A DNA stretch of 64,000 nt from Rhinopithecus roxellana. Taxonomy: Eukaryota > Chordata > Mammalia > Primates > Cercopithecidae. The stretch's first letter is position 1; every line of letters begins with the position of its first letter. Both the position numbers and the translations under genes were made by a program. Below, in pieces: positions 22,113 through 32,712 of the stretch. The stretch spans positions 16,283,921-16,347,920 of the forward strand of contig NC_044554.1 in NCBI RefSeq assembly GCF_007565055.1, written 5' to 3'. Below the pieces are notes generated by a model. It worked only from the letters and a program-made list of their open reading frames with translations. It was not told the origin of the DNA and did not search any database.

Positions 22113-22463
22113 GATTCTCTTTACATGAAATTCTAGAAGAGGCAAAACTACTGGTGGTTATCATGTGCCAGTGAGGGAGCGGATGGGAATGGGAATGGGA
22201 GGGGATAGGGTGAGGGACTGATTGTAAAGGGGCACGAAGAAATTTTTAACACTTTATTTATTTATTTATTTATTCATTTATTTACGTGTTTAGGAAGTGC
22301 CTCAGATAGGAAGAACTTTTTAAGAGTGTGGGAAACTTTTGTGGTAGTGATCACACAACTGTCAACATTTGTAAAATCTCATCAAATTGTACACTTAAAC
22401 TTGTGAGTTTTATTGCATATGAATTATAACTCAATAAAGCTAATTTAAATTAAAAAAAAAAAA

Positions 22464-23665
22464 CCCTTTATTCATGATTCCCTTTCCTCTCCTCCTCTTG
22501 GACATGAGGCCTGTGTTCAGGGATGTTAGATAGCGCCGTGGTTTCAGGCTGGTTGTCCGGCCGACGGCTGGTGTCTGACCATGAAGGCTCCTCCTGAGAT
22601 GTGCATCCACCTGGGTCTCAGATGTGGATCTCAATGCTGGCGTCTTCTGAGAGTTCTGTATCCCCACCTGGCTCGCAGTTGTCTGGTCCACAAAGCTTTC
22701 TGGAGCAGTATCCTTTCATCCCAGTTTCAAGGACTTTTGTGGGGTAGTGCTCCCAACCAGCCTCCGCACCTCTCCCGTGCCACTCTGTGCCCTCTCTTGT
22801 GCCCTCTCTGCCTAGTCATCTGTGCTTCATCACATAAAGAAATGAAGATGGTGATGGCTCTGGAACCTTGCCACTTTTTCCAAGTACCACCTGGGAAAGG
22901 AGGCACATTACACCCTTGATATTCTTGAATGTTCAGGTTCCACCATTTCCTTTCCTAAGACTTGTCCTGGGTAGATGAGGTACCTCAGAGGCTTAGACTA
23001 ATTTGTTTTTCTCACCAACTCTCTTTGTTCTCCACATCAGAGAGATCTATTTATTTATTTTTACTTTTAACTTATTCTTCCAATGAAAAGGTAGGAAAAT
23101 TGGCTTGGGAAATATTATTCTAACTCTATAATTAATGTCAGAACCATTACCTTCAAAGGAAGAAAATAAATTGAGTAAGGGATGCTGCCCAAGGAGAGAG
23201 AAAGACTAAAGTGGAGATCTGCCAAGGGCCAGTGAAAGCCTCAGAACAGGAAATACTTACGCAACAAAAAGAGGAGGCTATGAAATTTGTAGACATGGGA
23301 GAGGAAACTTTGCCTACTTCACTTATTATCTAAGGTGGCTCTTCCCCTGACTTAGAGCTGACTTGTATTCTTTTAAAGTCTTTTCTTTAATGGTGTTGCT
23401 CCCTTTCCCCTGATCTAATAGCGGATGTCCTATACAGCCTTTCTTATCCCAGATTTAAATGTTTCACAGTGAGAACTGAAGATAAGGTCTTTTAAGGCTC
23501 TCACACCAAAGCCTAAAGGAGTGCTCTGGGACAAATTCATGCCGAAGAGGACCCAGATCATCTTTTCCAGCCTATAGATAACTGAAATATTTGGTTCAGC
23601 TCCAGGATGACCCGTCTTTATTTGTTCCTTGTCAAAATAATGTAAGGTACATTATGTATGAAATC
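22464..23665. other. Single-copy-looking sequence; GC-richer 22500-22910
   Basis: I recognise no repeat family here. 22500-22910 is GC-richer than its surroundings and has open frames of 83 (minus) and 112 (plus) codons that overlap each other. Neither has a recognisable domain, so I do not call a gene. It could be an old exon or regulatory sequence. 22910-23665 shows nothing distinctive. Confidence 0.5.
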
Positions 23666-23669
23666 AAAT

Positions 23670-23910
23670 GAACAAGGCACTGGTGGGAGGGAGTTGACAT
23701 TTATCGAGGCCAATATGCTGAGATCTGGGCTGAGACACATGCATTGTCCAATTTAATCCTCACAATAACATTGAAATCATCTTGCAGTTTAGGAAACAGC
23801 TACTAAGAGGTTGCATATTTTGCCCAAAGTCACCCAGGAAGGAGAGGAATGAGATTCAAGCCTAAATTGATGAACTTCAAAGTAGTTCTTTCCATTACCC
23901 CATGCTGCCC
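23670..23910 (+). mobile_element. MIR/L2-type ancient SINE remnant
   Basis: The order TGACATTTATCGAGG, TTTAATCCTCACAATAACA, AGGAAACAGC, GCCCAAAGTCACCCAGG and CCATGCTGCC follows the MIR/L2 pattern. Strongly diverged. Confidence 0.7.
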
Positions 23911-24864
23911 ATCCTGGTAGACTGAGTCAAAACCACTAGTCTCAGTTTCAGATAAAAGAAGGAGCAATGAGGAGGAGCAGGTGGAAGAAGGGAGGAACCT
24001 GGCTCATAGAAACCAGTGGTGGGAAGCAGTGATAGTCCATATTTCATGGAGTTCTTTGCTAAGCAAACAGATCCATCTAGGTCCACAGTTCCTATTAACC
24101 AGGGTGTGAGAAAGAGAAAAGGGGTAAATGAAAAAGCAGGTTTGCAAGGCATTAGGTAAGATATATAGACTAGTATTGTAATGTTATACACGTCCTTTTT
24201 GGTATCATCTTTAAAAATTCAAGTAAGGAAGACAGTGGGACTTTTCTAATGTGTACATTTTCGTAGCAAGCAAGAGGAGTGACCTCCAGTGTGAGCGTTC
24301 TAGATTGCACCCAAACAGGCAGAATTTCTGCTTTACAGACCTTCTGGAAGACCGTCAGCTTTAGACCTACCCGGGCATTTCAAATCTCTTACAGGATTTG
24401 GAACTCTTAGACTCTGCTCACTGCTAAATTATTTGGAAACTAATTAAGGGAACTGATAGCGCCTTTCAGGCACCTTTTGAATTTCTGAAGCCTGCCTAAA
24501 CTTGCAGAATGACTGTAAATTATTACAGATGTAAGAACAGTGTTTCTCGCCACACTGTGTATATTTGAAGGTTGTCCTTTTGTTTGTAACTATAGCAACA
24601 AGTTCTATAGCCCACTGTTTTGCTCAGCTCAGCCTTGCCACCTCATGGACTGCCTAATAAATGCTGCTCAACAATAATTTGTCTTTAACTGATTTACACT
24701 GTGTTGGCTTGCTTTTTCTAAAAGAGTCCCAGCCTTCACACTGTTGCAGTGACAGAAGTCAAATTGTGTCAGCCCGCCTGTATTGTTGATCCTGCTTTTG
24801 GCTATTGAAGGCCAAGCGGGAAGGGCTTTGCTAAGACCACAGAGAGAGTCTTGTATGGTATAAT
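23911..24864. other. No gene seen; unassigned single-copy-looking sequence
   Basis: There is no repeat I can name. An AATAAA occurs at 24656-24661. GTAACTATAGCAAC at 24586-24599 resembles an RFX X-box with one mismatch in a half-site. Neither is tied to a gene. Confidence 0.5.
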
Positions 24865-25085
24865 AGGAAAGAGTGAGGGATTTGGAGCCAGGTGACATGG
24901 GTTTAAATAAATACTGCCAATCCTTGCTGTGTGATCTTGGGCACATCATTTATACTCTCTGTCAATTTCCTCCTGTACAAAATGGAGGTAATTCTTATGG
25001 TATGTGGTTGTTAGGACAAAGTGAAGTAATACAAGGGAAAGTTTTGTTTAAATTGTAAAGAGTTATATAAATATTATTATTAGGT
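24865..25085 (+). mobile_element. MIR SINE
   Basis: The classic MIR order is visible: TTGGAGCCAGGTGACATGGG, CTGTGTGATCTTGGGC, TCAATTTCCTCCTGTACAAA, AATGGAGGTAATTC, and a terminal ATATAAATATTATTATTA. Diverged but unambiguous. Confidence 0.85.
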
Positions 25086-25629
25086 ACACTGAACAAGAGT
25101 GCTTGCATGCTGACAAGGTCAACCAGGAGGGTGTGTTGGAAATACATCCTGTCTGTTTCTATGGCAGTTCTGCCTCATGTAAGGTGCTGCCCCGTGATAA
25201 GCCCACATGTTATACCTACTCAGAAATAAGTAATACAGAGCTTGTTTTGATTATGTAGGTTTCCGAGAAGAAAGGGAATAAATGTATAAGATGCTTTAAA
25301 GAGAGAGTGAGGAACTTTTCTTGGGTCTGTGCTTGGGTTATGGTAGGAGTGGGCAAAGAAAGGCAAGGGGATGGTGAAATGAAGGAGAAGGCCTAGAGCT
25401 CTCTCAGCACCCTTCCATCCTCGGGAAGGGTGCTGATTCTATCACAGAGCCTTGGGTTCTCCACCATCATGTTGCAATTAACAGATTCCTCATGGATTAC
25501 ACATGCACATAATCTAAGATGTAACTGTTTAACACGTCTGAACATTAAAGGCCAGATATGCCCTTGAAGCTTTCCTTCAGAGGTTTGCTATTTATGTGTT
25601 TGTGTGGTTTTAATTGAAGGTAGTTCAAA
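25086..25629. other. No gene seen; unassigned sequence upstream of the L1
   Basis: No repeat or ORF of note. It ends at the target duplication of the full-length L1. Confidence 0.5.
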
Positions 25630-25807
25630 CCCCATTGTTACTTTTTTTTTTATTATTATTATTATACTTTAAGTTCTAGGGTACATGTGCATAATGTGCA
25701 GGTTTGTTACATATGTATACTTGTGCCATGTTGGTGTGCTGCACCCATCAACTGGTCAGCACCCATCAATTCGTCATTTATATCAGGTATAACTCCCAAT
25801 GCAATCC

Positions 25808-25829
25808 CTCCCCCCTCCCCCCTCCCCAT
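25808..25829 (-). repeat. L1 3' UTR polypurine tract, G-quadruplex candidate
   Basis: On the minus strand there are four or more G-runs of 3-6 separated by single A residues. This is the conserved polypurine tract of the L1 3' UTR, where G-quadruplex formation has been proposed. Confidence 0.75.
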
Positions 25830-25882
25830 GATAGGCCCCAGTGTGTGATGTTCCTCTTCCCGAGTCCAAGTGATGTCATTGT

Positions 25883-28800
25883 TCAGTTCTCACCTATGAG
25901 TGAGAACATGCGGTGTTTGGTTTTCTGTTCTTGTGATAGTTTGCTAAGAATGATGGTTTCCAGCTGCATCCATGTCCCTACAAAGGACGCAAACTCATCC
26001 TTTTTTATGGCTGCATAATATTCCATGGTGTATATGTGCCACATTTTCTTAATCCAGTCTGTCACAGATGGACATTTGGGTTGATTCCAAGTCTTTGCCA
26101 TTGTGAATATTGCCGCAATAAACATACGTGTGCATGTGTCTTTATAGCAGCATGATTTATAATCCTTTGGGTATATACCCAGTAGTGGGATGGCTGGGTC
26201 ATATGGTACATCTAGTTCTAGATCCTTGAGGAATTGCCATACTGTTTTCCACAATGGTTGAACTAGTTTACAATCCCACCAACAGTGTAAAAGTGTTCCT
26301 ATTTCTCCACATCCTCTCCAGCACCTGTTGTTTCCTGACTTTTTAATGATTGCCATTGTAACTGGTGTGAGATGGTATCTCATTGTGGTTTTGATTTGGA
26401 TCTCTCTGATGGCCAGTGATGATGAGCATTTTTTCACGTGTCTGTTGGCTGTATGAATGTCTTCTTTTGAGAAATGTCTGTTCATATCCTTTGCCCACTT
26501 TTTGATGGGGTTGTTTGTTTTTTTCTTGTAAATTTGTTTGAGTTCTTTGTAGGTTCTGGATATCAGCCCTTTGTCAGATGAGTAGATTGCAAAAATTTTC
26601 TCCCATTCTGTATAGGTTGCCTGTTCACTCTGATGGTAGTTTCTTTTGCTGTGCAGAAGCTCTTTAGTTTAATTAGATCCCATTTGTCAATTTTGGTTTT
26701 TGCTGCCGTTGCTTTTGGTGTTTTAGACATGAAGTCCTTGCACATGCCTATGTCCTGAATCGTACTACCTAGGTTTTCTTCTAGGGTTTTTATGGTATTA
26801 GGTCTAACATTTAAGTCTCTAATCCATCTTGAATTAATTTTTGTATAAGGAGTAAGGAAAGGATCCAGTTTCAGCTTTCTACTTATGGCTAGCCAATTTT
26901 CCCAGCACCATTTATTAAATAGGGAATCCTTTCCCCATTTCTTGTTTCTCTCAGGTTTGTCAAAGATCAGATGGCTGTAGATGTGTGGTATTATTTCTGA
27001 GGACTCTGTTCTGTTCCATTGGTCTAGATCTCTGTTTTGGTACCAGTACCATGCTCTTTTGGTTACTGTAGCCTTGTAGTATAGTTTGAAGTCAGGTAGC
27101 GTGATGCTTCCAGCTTTGTTCTTATGACTTAGGATTGTCTTGGCAATGCGGGCTCTTTTTTGGTTCCATATGAACTTTCAAGCCGTTTTTTCCAATTCTG
27201 TGAAGAAACTCATTGGTAGCTTGATGGGGATGGCATTGAATCTATAAATAACCTTGGGCAGTATGGCCATTTTCACGATATTGATTCTTCCTATCCGTGA
27301 GCATGGTATGTTCTTCCATTTGTTAGTGTCCTCTTTGATTTCACTGAGCAGTGGTTTGTAGTTCTCCTTGAAGAGGTCCTTTACATCCCTTGTAAGTTGG
27401 ATTCCTAGGTATTTTATTTTCTTTGAAGCAATTGTGAATGGAAGTTCATTCCTGATTTGGCTCTCTGTTTGTCTTTTACTGGTGTATAAGAATGCTTGTG
27501 ATTTTTGCACATTAATTTTGTATCCTGAGACTTTGCTGAAGTTGCTTATCAGCTTAAGGAGATTTTGGGCTGAGACCATGGGGTTTTCTAAATATACAAT
27601 TATGTCATCTGCAAACAGGGACAATTTGACTTCTTCTTTTCCTAACTGGATACCCTTGATTTCTTTCTCTTGCCTGATTGCCCTAGCCAGAACTTCCAAC
27701 ACTATGTTGAATAGGAGTGGTGAGAGAGGGCATCCCTGTCTTGTGCCAGTTTTCAAAGGGAATGTTTCCAGTTTTTGCCCATTCAGTATGATATTGGCTG
27801 TGGGTTTGTCATAAATAGCTCTTATTATTTTGAGGTACGTTCCATCAATACCAAATTTATTGAGCGTTTTTAGCATGAAGGGCTGTTGAATTTAGTCAAA
27901 AGCCTTTTCTGCATCTATTGAGATAATCATGTGGTTCTGGTCTTTGGTTCTGTTTATATGCTGGATTACGTTTATTGATTTGCGAATGTTGAACCAGCCT
28001 TGCATCCCAGGGATGAAGCCCACTTGATCATGGTGGATAAGCTTTTTGATGTGCTGCTGAATCCGGTTTGCCAGTATTTTATTGAGGATTTTTGCATCGA
28101 TGTTCATCAGGGATATTGTTCTAAAATTTTATTTTTTTGTTGTGTCTCTGCCAGGCTTTGGTATCAGGATGATGTTGGCCTCATAAAATGAGTTAGGGAG
28201 GATTCCCTCTTTTTCAATTGATTGGAATAGTTTCAGAAGGAATGGTACCAGCTCCTCCTTGTACCTCTGGTAGAATTCAGCTGTGAATCCATCTGGTCCT
28301 GGACTTTTTTTGGTTGGTAGGCTATTAATTATTGCCTCAATTTCAGAGCCTGCTATTGGTCTATTCAGGGATTCAACTTCTTCCTGGTTTAGTCTTGGAA
28401 GAGTGTAAGTGTCCAGGAAATTATCCATTTCTCTAGATTTTCTAGTTGATTTGCGTAGAGGTGTTTATAGTATTCTCTGATGGTAGTTTGTATTTCTGTG
28501 GGGTCCATGGTGATATCCCCTTTATCATTTTTTATTGTGTCTATTTGATTCTTCTCTCTTTTCTTCTTTATTAGTCTTGCTAGCGGTCTGTCAATTTTGT
28601 TGATCTTTTCAAAAAACTAACTCCTGGATTCATTGATTTTTTGGAGGGTTTTTTGTGTCTCTATCTCCTTCAGTTCTGCTCTGATCTTAGTTATTTCTTG
28701 CCTTCTGCTAGCTTTTGAATGTGTTTGCTCTTGCTTCTCCAGTTCTTTTAATTGTGATGTTAGGGTGTCCATTTTAGATCTTTCCTGCTTTCTCTTGTGG

Positions 28801-29712
28801 GCATTTAGTGCTATAAATTTCCCTCTACACACTGCTTTAAATATGTCCCAGAGATTCTGGTATGTTGTATCTTTGTTCTCATTGGTTTCAAAGAACATCT
28901 TTATTTCTGCCTTCATTTCGTGATGTACCCAGTAGTCATTCAGGAGCAGGTTGTTCAGTTTCCATGTAGTTGAGCGGTTTTGATTGAGTTTCTTAGTCCT
29001 GAGTTCTAGTTTGATTGCACTGTGGTCTGAGAGACAGTTTTTTATAATTTCTGTTCTTTTACAATTGCTAAGGAGTGCTTTACTTCTAATTATGTGGTCA
29101 ATTTTGGAATAAGTGCGAAGTGGTGCTGAGAAGAATGTATATTCTGTTGATTTGGGGTGGAGAGTTCTATAGATGTCTATTAGGTCTTCTTGGTGCAGAG
29201 ATGAGTTCAATTCCTGGATATCCTTGTTAACTTTCTGTCTCGTTGATCTGTCTAATGTTGACAGTGGAGTGTTGAAGTCTCCCATTATTATTGTATGGGA
29301 GTCTAAGTCTCTTTGTAAGTCTCTAAGCACTTGCTTTATGAATCTGGGTGCTCCTGTATTGGGTGCATATATATTTAGGATAGTTAGCTCTTCCTGTTGA
29401 ATTGATCCCTTTACCATTATATAATGGCCTTCTTTGTCTCTTTTGATCTTTGATGGTTTAAGGTCTATTTTATCAGAGACTAGGATTGCAACCCCTGCTT
29501 TTTTTTTGTTCTCCATTTGCTTGGTAGATCTTCCTCCATCCCTTTATTTTGAGCCTATGTATGTCTCTGCATGTGAGATGGGTCTCCTGAATACAGCAGA
29601 CTGATGGGTCTTGACTCTTTATCCAGTTTGCCAGTCTGTGTCTTTTAATTGGAGCATTTAGTCCATTTACATTGAAGGTTAATATTGTTATGTGTGAACT
29701 TGATTCTGTCAT
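25883..29712 (-). pseudogene. LINE-1 ORF2 (endonuclease/reverse transcriptase), disrupted
   Basis: Starts 63 bp after the ORF1 stop, the canonical spacing. Its natural C-terminus (SLIGEN) is at 25883, so overall length is within a few bases of the family norm (1275 codons). Visible parts are: the endonuclease N-terminus (TFNVNGLNAPIKRHRL) with a frameshift near 29480; the rest of the endonuclease to a premature TAG at 28617-28619 (a Trp codon in relatives); RT with LFADDIIVY (catalytic FADD) near 27600; and the cysteine-rich C-terminus (CWRGCGE...LHCWWDC) near 26300. Further breaks lie near 28430, 28115, 27885 and 27180-26750. It makes no full-length protein. Confidence 0.95.
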
Positions 29713-29775
29713 TATGATATTAACTGGTTATTTTGCTCGTTAGTTGATGCAGTTTCTTCCTAGCCTCGATGGTCT

Positions 29776-30792
29776 TTACATTTTGGCATGTTTTTGCAAT
29801 GGCTGGTACCGGTTGTTCCTTTCCATGTTTAGGGCTTCCTTCAGGGTCTCTTGTAAGGCAGGCCTGGTGGTGACAAAATCTCTAAGCATTTGCTTATCTG
29901 TAAAGGATTTTATTTCTCCTTCACTTATGAAACTTAGTTTGGCTGGATATGAAATTCTGGGTTTAAAATTCTTTTCTTTAAGAACGTTGAATATTGGCCC
30001 CCACTCCCTTCTGGCTTGTAGAGTTTCTGTCAAGAGGTCTGCTGTTAGTCTGATGGGCTTCCCTTTGTGGGTAACCCGACCTTTCTCTCTGGCTGCCCTT
30101 AAGATTTTTTCCTTCATTTCAACTTTGGTGAATCTGGCAATTATGTGTCTTGGAGTTACTCTTCTCGAGGAGTATCTTTGTGGCATTCTCTGTATTTCCT
30201 GTATTTGAATGTTGGCCTGCCCTACTAGGTTGGGGAAGTTCTCCTGGATGATATCCTGAAGAGTGTTTTCCAACTTGGTTCCATTTTCCCCCTCACTTTC
30301 AGGCACCCCAGTCAGACGTTGATTTGTTCTTTTTACATAATCCCATACTTCTTGCAGGCTTTGTTCATTTCTTTTTCTTCTTTTTTCTTTTGGTTTCTCT
30401 TCTCTCTTCATTTCATTCATTTGATCCTCAATCGCTGATACTCTTTCTTCCAGTTGATCGAGTCGGTTACTGAAGCTTGTAGATTTGTCACGTATTTCTC
30501 GTGTCATGGTTTTCATCTCTGTCATTTCATTTATGACCTTCTCTGCATTAATTATTCTAGCTATCAATTCTTCCACTGTTTTTTCAAGATTTTTAGTTTC
30601 TTTGTGCTGGGTACGTAATTCCTCCTTTAGCTCTGAGAAGTTTGATGGACTGAAGCCTTCTTCTCTCATCTCGTCAAAGTCATTCTCTGACCAGCTTTGA
30701 TCCGTTGCTGGCGATGGGCTGCGCTCCTTTGCAGGGGGAGATGCGCTCTTATTTCTTGAATTTCCAGCTTTTCTGCCCTGCTTCTTCCCCAT
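29776..30792 (-). CDS. LINE-1 ORF1p, intact 338 codons
   Basis: ORF1p is the L1 RNA-binding chaperone that trimerises and coats L1 RNA in cytoplasmic RNPs. The frame is open from MGKKQGRKAG to NNRYQPLQKHAKM with no break, exactly the usual 338 residues. An extra in-frame ATG two codons upstream (30798) could add Met-Lys. Residues ~50-150 are the heptad-rich coiled coil; ~157-252 the RRM-like domain; ~260-325 the C-terminal domain with PIRLTADLL and the ARREWGPIF phrase. The coiled coil is divergent from the youngest L1s while the C-terminal half is strongly conserved, the known pattern of ORF1 evolution. Whether it is transcribed is unknown; ORF2 in cis is dead. Confidence 0.95.
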   Translation of the reverse strand: MGKKQGRKAGNSRNKSASPPAKERSPSPATDQSWSENDFDEMREEGFSPSNFSELKEELRTQHKETKNLEKTVEELIARIINAEKVINEMTEMKTMTREIRDKSTSFSNRLDQLEERVSAIEDQMNEMKREEKPKEKRRKRNEQSLQEVWDYVKRTNQRLTGVPESEGENGTKLENTLQDIIQENFPNLVGQANIQIQEIQRMPQRYSSRRVTPRHIIARFTKVEMKEKILRAAREKGRVTHKGKPIRLTADLLTETLQARREWGPIFNVLKEKNFKPRISYPAKLSFISEGEIKSFTDKQMLRDFVTTRPALQETLKEALNMERNNRYQPLQKHAKM

Positions 30793-30798
30793 CTTCAT

Positions 30799-31825
30799 GG
30801 TTTTATCTGCCTCTGGTCTTTGATGATGGTGACGTACTGATGGGGTTTTGGTATAGGTGTTCTTCCTGTTTGATAGTTTTCCTTCTAATAGTCAGGACCC
30901 TCAGCTGTAGGTCTGTTGGAGATTGCTTGAGGTCCACTCCAGACCCTGTTTGCCTGGGTATCAGCAGCAGAGTTTGCAGAAGATAGAATATTGCTGAACA
31001 GCGAGTGTACCTGTCTGATTCTTACTTTGGAAGCTTCCTCTCAGAGGTGTACTCCACCCTGTGAGGTGTGGGGTGTCAGACTGCCCCCAGTGGGGGATGT
31101 CTCCCTGTTAGGCTACTCAGGGGTCAGGGACCCACTTAAGCAGGCAGTCTGTCCGTTCTCAGATCTCAACCTCCGTGTTGGGAGATCCACTGTTCTCTTC
31201 AAAGCTGTCAGACAGAGTCGTTCGCGTCTGCACAGGCCTCTGCTGCTTCTCCTTTTGTTGTTTAGCTGTGCCCTGTCCCCAGAGGTGGAGTCTACAGAGA
31301 CAGGCAGGTTTCCTTGAGCTGCTGTGAGCTCCACCCAGTTTGAGCTTCCCAGTGGCTTTGTTTACCTACTTAAGCCTCAGCAATGGCGGGCGCCCCTCCC
31401 CCAGCCTCGCTGCTGCAGTTTCGGTTAGATCACAGACTGCTGTGCTAGCAATGAGGGAGGCTCCGTGGCCGTGGGACTCTCCCGGCCAGGTGTGGGTATA
31501 ATCTCCTGGTGTGCCCGTTTGCTTAAAGCGTAGTATTGGGGTGGGAATTACCCGATTTTCCAGGTGTTGTGTGTCTCAGTTCCCCTGGCTAGGGAAAGGG
31601 ATTCCCTTCCCCCTTGCACTTCCCAGGTGAGGCAATGCCTCGCCCTGCTTCAGCTCTCGCTGGTTGGGCTGCAGCAGCTGACCAGCACCAATTGTCCAGC
31701 ACTCCCCAGTGAGATGACCCCAGTACCTCAGTTGAAAATGCAGAAATCACCGGTGCTCTGCGTTGCTCGCGCTGGGAGTTGGAGACTGGAGCTGTTCCTA
31801 TTCGGCCATCTTGCTCTGCCCCACT
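30799..31825 (-). promoter_or_regulatory. L1 5' UTR with internal promoter and antisense promoter region
   Basis: About 1 kb of GC-rich, CpG-containing L1 5' UTR. A YY1-type site AAGATGGCCGAA is intact at the very start (complement at 31801-31812), the element that positions initiation at base 1. By analogy with human L1s, an antisense promoter lies ~400-600 bp in (about 31225-31425). It would fire on the + strand toward 31840 and beyond. Activity is inferred, not seen. Confidence 0.8.
31383..31448 (+). pseudogene. L1 ORF0 relic, truncated to 21 codons
   Basis: The antisense ORF0 of primate L1s (about 70 codons in younger elements) starts MAGAPPPASL. Here that start is present at 31383, but the frame changes soon after and ends at TAG 31446-31448. 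A remnant, not a functional ORF0. Confidence 0.8.
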
Positions 31826-32067
31826 CCCCATTGTTACTTTAACCCTTCAATTATGAGGCAATTTTTATCTGTACATATTTACTGCAAGAGTTTTCATTTT
31901 TCCTTTCCTTTAAGATTCTTTTTGTTTTTCCTGTAGGATTCTTTTCTTTTCAGGATTCTTTTTTCAAAAGTCCTCTGTATCATTTCTTTCAGGAAAAAAT
32001 ATGTTGTGGTTTGATTTGTTGGGTCTTTGAATAACAGCATTTTTACTTTCTTTTTTTAAAAAAGCAT

Positions 32068-32155
32068 CTCCAGAAATATATATACCTACTATGTACCCAC
32101 AAAAATAAAAATAAATAAAATAAAATATGTATCTACATCTTAAAAAAATGTTTCA
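32068..32155 (+). mobile_element. Very short L1 3' end (5' truncated)
   Basis: ATATACCTACTATGTACCCA followed by AAAATAAAAATAAATAAAA is the extreme 3' end of an older primate L1 with its tail. Flanks 31841-32067 and 32156-32520 are AT-rich and unassigned. Confidence 0.7.
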
Positions 32156-32529
32156 AGTCTGACTTTGTATGGTAAAAATGTGCATTGTATAATTGTACAT
32201 AGAATATAAAATATAGGCAGGAATAACTGCAATATTTTATCTGTGGCATTTAGGACTATTAAGTTAGTTCTATCTGATATTGTTGTTGCTGTTGTCCATT
32301 AAACGGATCTGAGGTATGCCTCATGTCAGATTGGCTGCCCAATATTCTGAGCCCGCCATATAGTGGACCAGAGGCCCCATAGGATGAGCCTTGATTTTAT
32401 AGACTTTCAATGTTATCTCCAAAAGATAATATACATGTAATTACCAGAGATACACTGACAGAATTGAAGGCACTTGTCATACAACTTTATACCAGAATTT
32501 TTGTAACCCAGTTTTGACATTTCTATGTT

Positions 32530-32602
32530 TTTTTTTTTTTTTTTTTTAACATGTTAGGAAACTAAAACAAAACAAAACCAAACAAAACAAAACAAAACAA
32601 AA
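32530..32602 (+). repeat. T-run and (CAAAA)n simple repeat
   Basis: A T18-19 run (about 32530-32548) is followed by imperfect (CAAAA)n units at 32566-32602. No retrotransposon body is attached, so I treat it as simple sequence. Confidence 0.85.
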
Positions 32603-32656
32603 CATTGGAAGTGCCCCAGAGTTCTCTCTTCCTCCAAGGGGTCAGCTCTGAGTTCC

Positions 32657-32706
32657 TGTAGAAACATCTTGTAATTAACCTTGTAGAAACATCTTGTAAT
32701 TAACCT
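32657..32706 (+). repeat. Exact two-copy 25-bp tandem repeat
   Basis: The 25-mer beginning TGTAGAAACATCTTG occurs at 32657-32681 and 32682-32706 with no difference, and a third copy starts (TGTAG, 32707). The identity implies a recent or polymorphic duplication. Confidence 0.92.
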
Positions 32707-32712
32707 TGTAGA

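Larger units (their letters stand above)
20166..22463 (+). mobile_element. Old L1 (L1-A), 3' part with poly-A
   Basis: GAAATTGACAAGCTGCTG continues the ORF2 of L1-A. Distal ORF2 and 3' UTR phrases run to ATTATAACTCAATAAAGC and an A-run (22451-22463). Interrupted by an Alu (20310) and an MLT1-type LTR (21795). Near 22160-22200 is a GGGAATGGGAATGGG run, and (TTTA)n at 22255-22285. Confidence 0.85.
25641..31825 (-). mobile_element. Full-length LINE-1 (L1PA series), antisense
   Basis: The element spans ~6.18 kb from a T-run and TA-rich tail (25642-25670) through 3' UTR, ORF2, ORF1 and 5' UTR to a start matching GATGGCCGAATAGGAACAGC on the minus strand. A 15-bp duplication CCCCATTGTTACTTT at 25630-25644 and 31826-31840 proves a single complete insertion. 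ORF1 is intact, ORF2 is not, so it cannot mobilise itself. The coiled-coil region of ORF1 differs from the youngest human L1s, suggesting a middle-aged L1PA subfamily; I cannot fix the number. Confidence 0.96.

Noticed and set aside
24586..24599. RFX X-box-like GTAACTATAGCAAC
   Set aside because: One half-site has a mismatch and nothing nearby suggests a promoter; such matches arise by chance in this much sequence.
27178..27876. 232-codon ORF with reverse-transcriptase motif as a possible retron or viral RT
   Set aside because: Sequence and context are L1 ORF2, inside a full-length L1 with target duplications.
28617..29516. 299-codon minus-strand ORF as a possible gene
   Set aside because: It is a piece of L1 ORF2 (endonuclease domain), stopped by a Trp-to-TAG change; not an independent gene.
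30485..31317. Plus-strand ORFs antisense to L1 ORF1 and 5' UTR
   Set aside because: They are shadows of the minus-strand L1; only the ORF0 position is meaningful and it is truncated.
31564..31842. 92-codon plus-strand ORF at the L1 5' end as ORF0
   Set aside because: ORF0 starts at MAGAPPPASL (31383); this frame begins later and reads out through the L1 start into flanking DNA.
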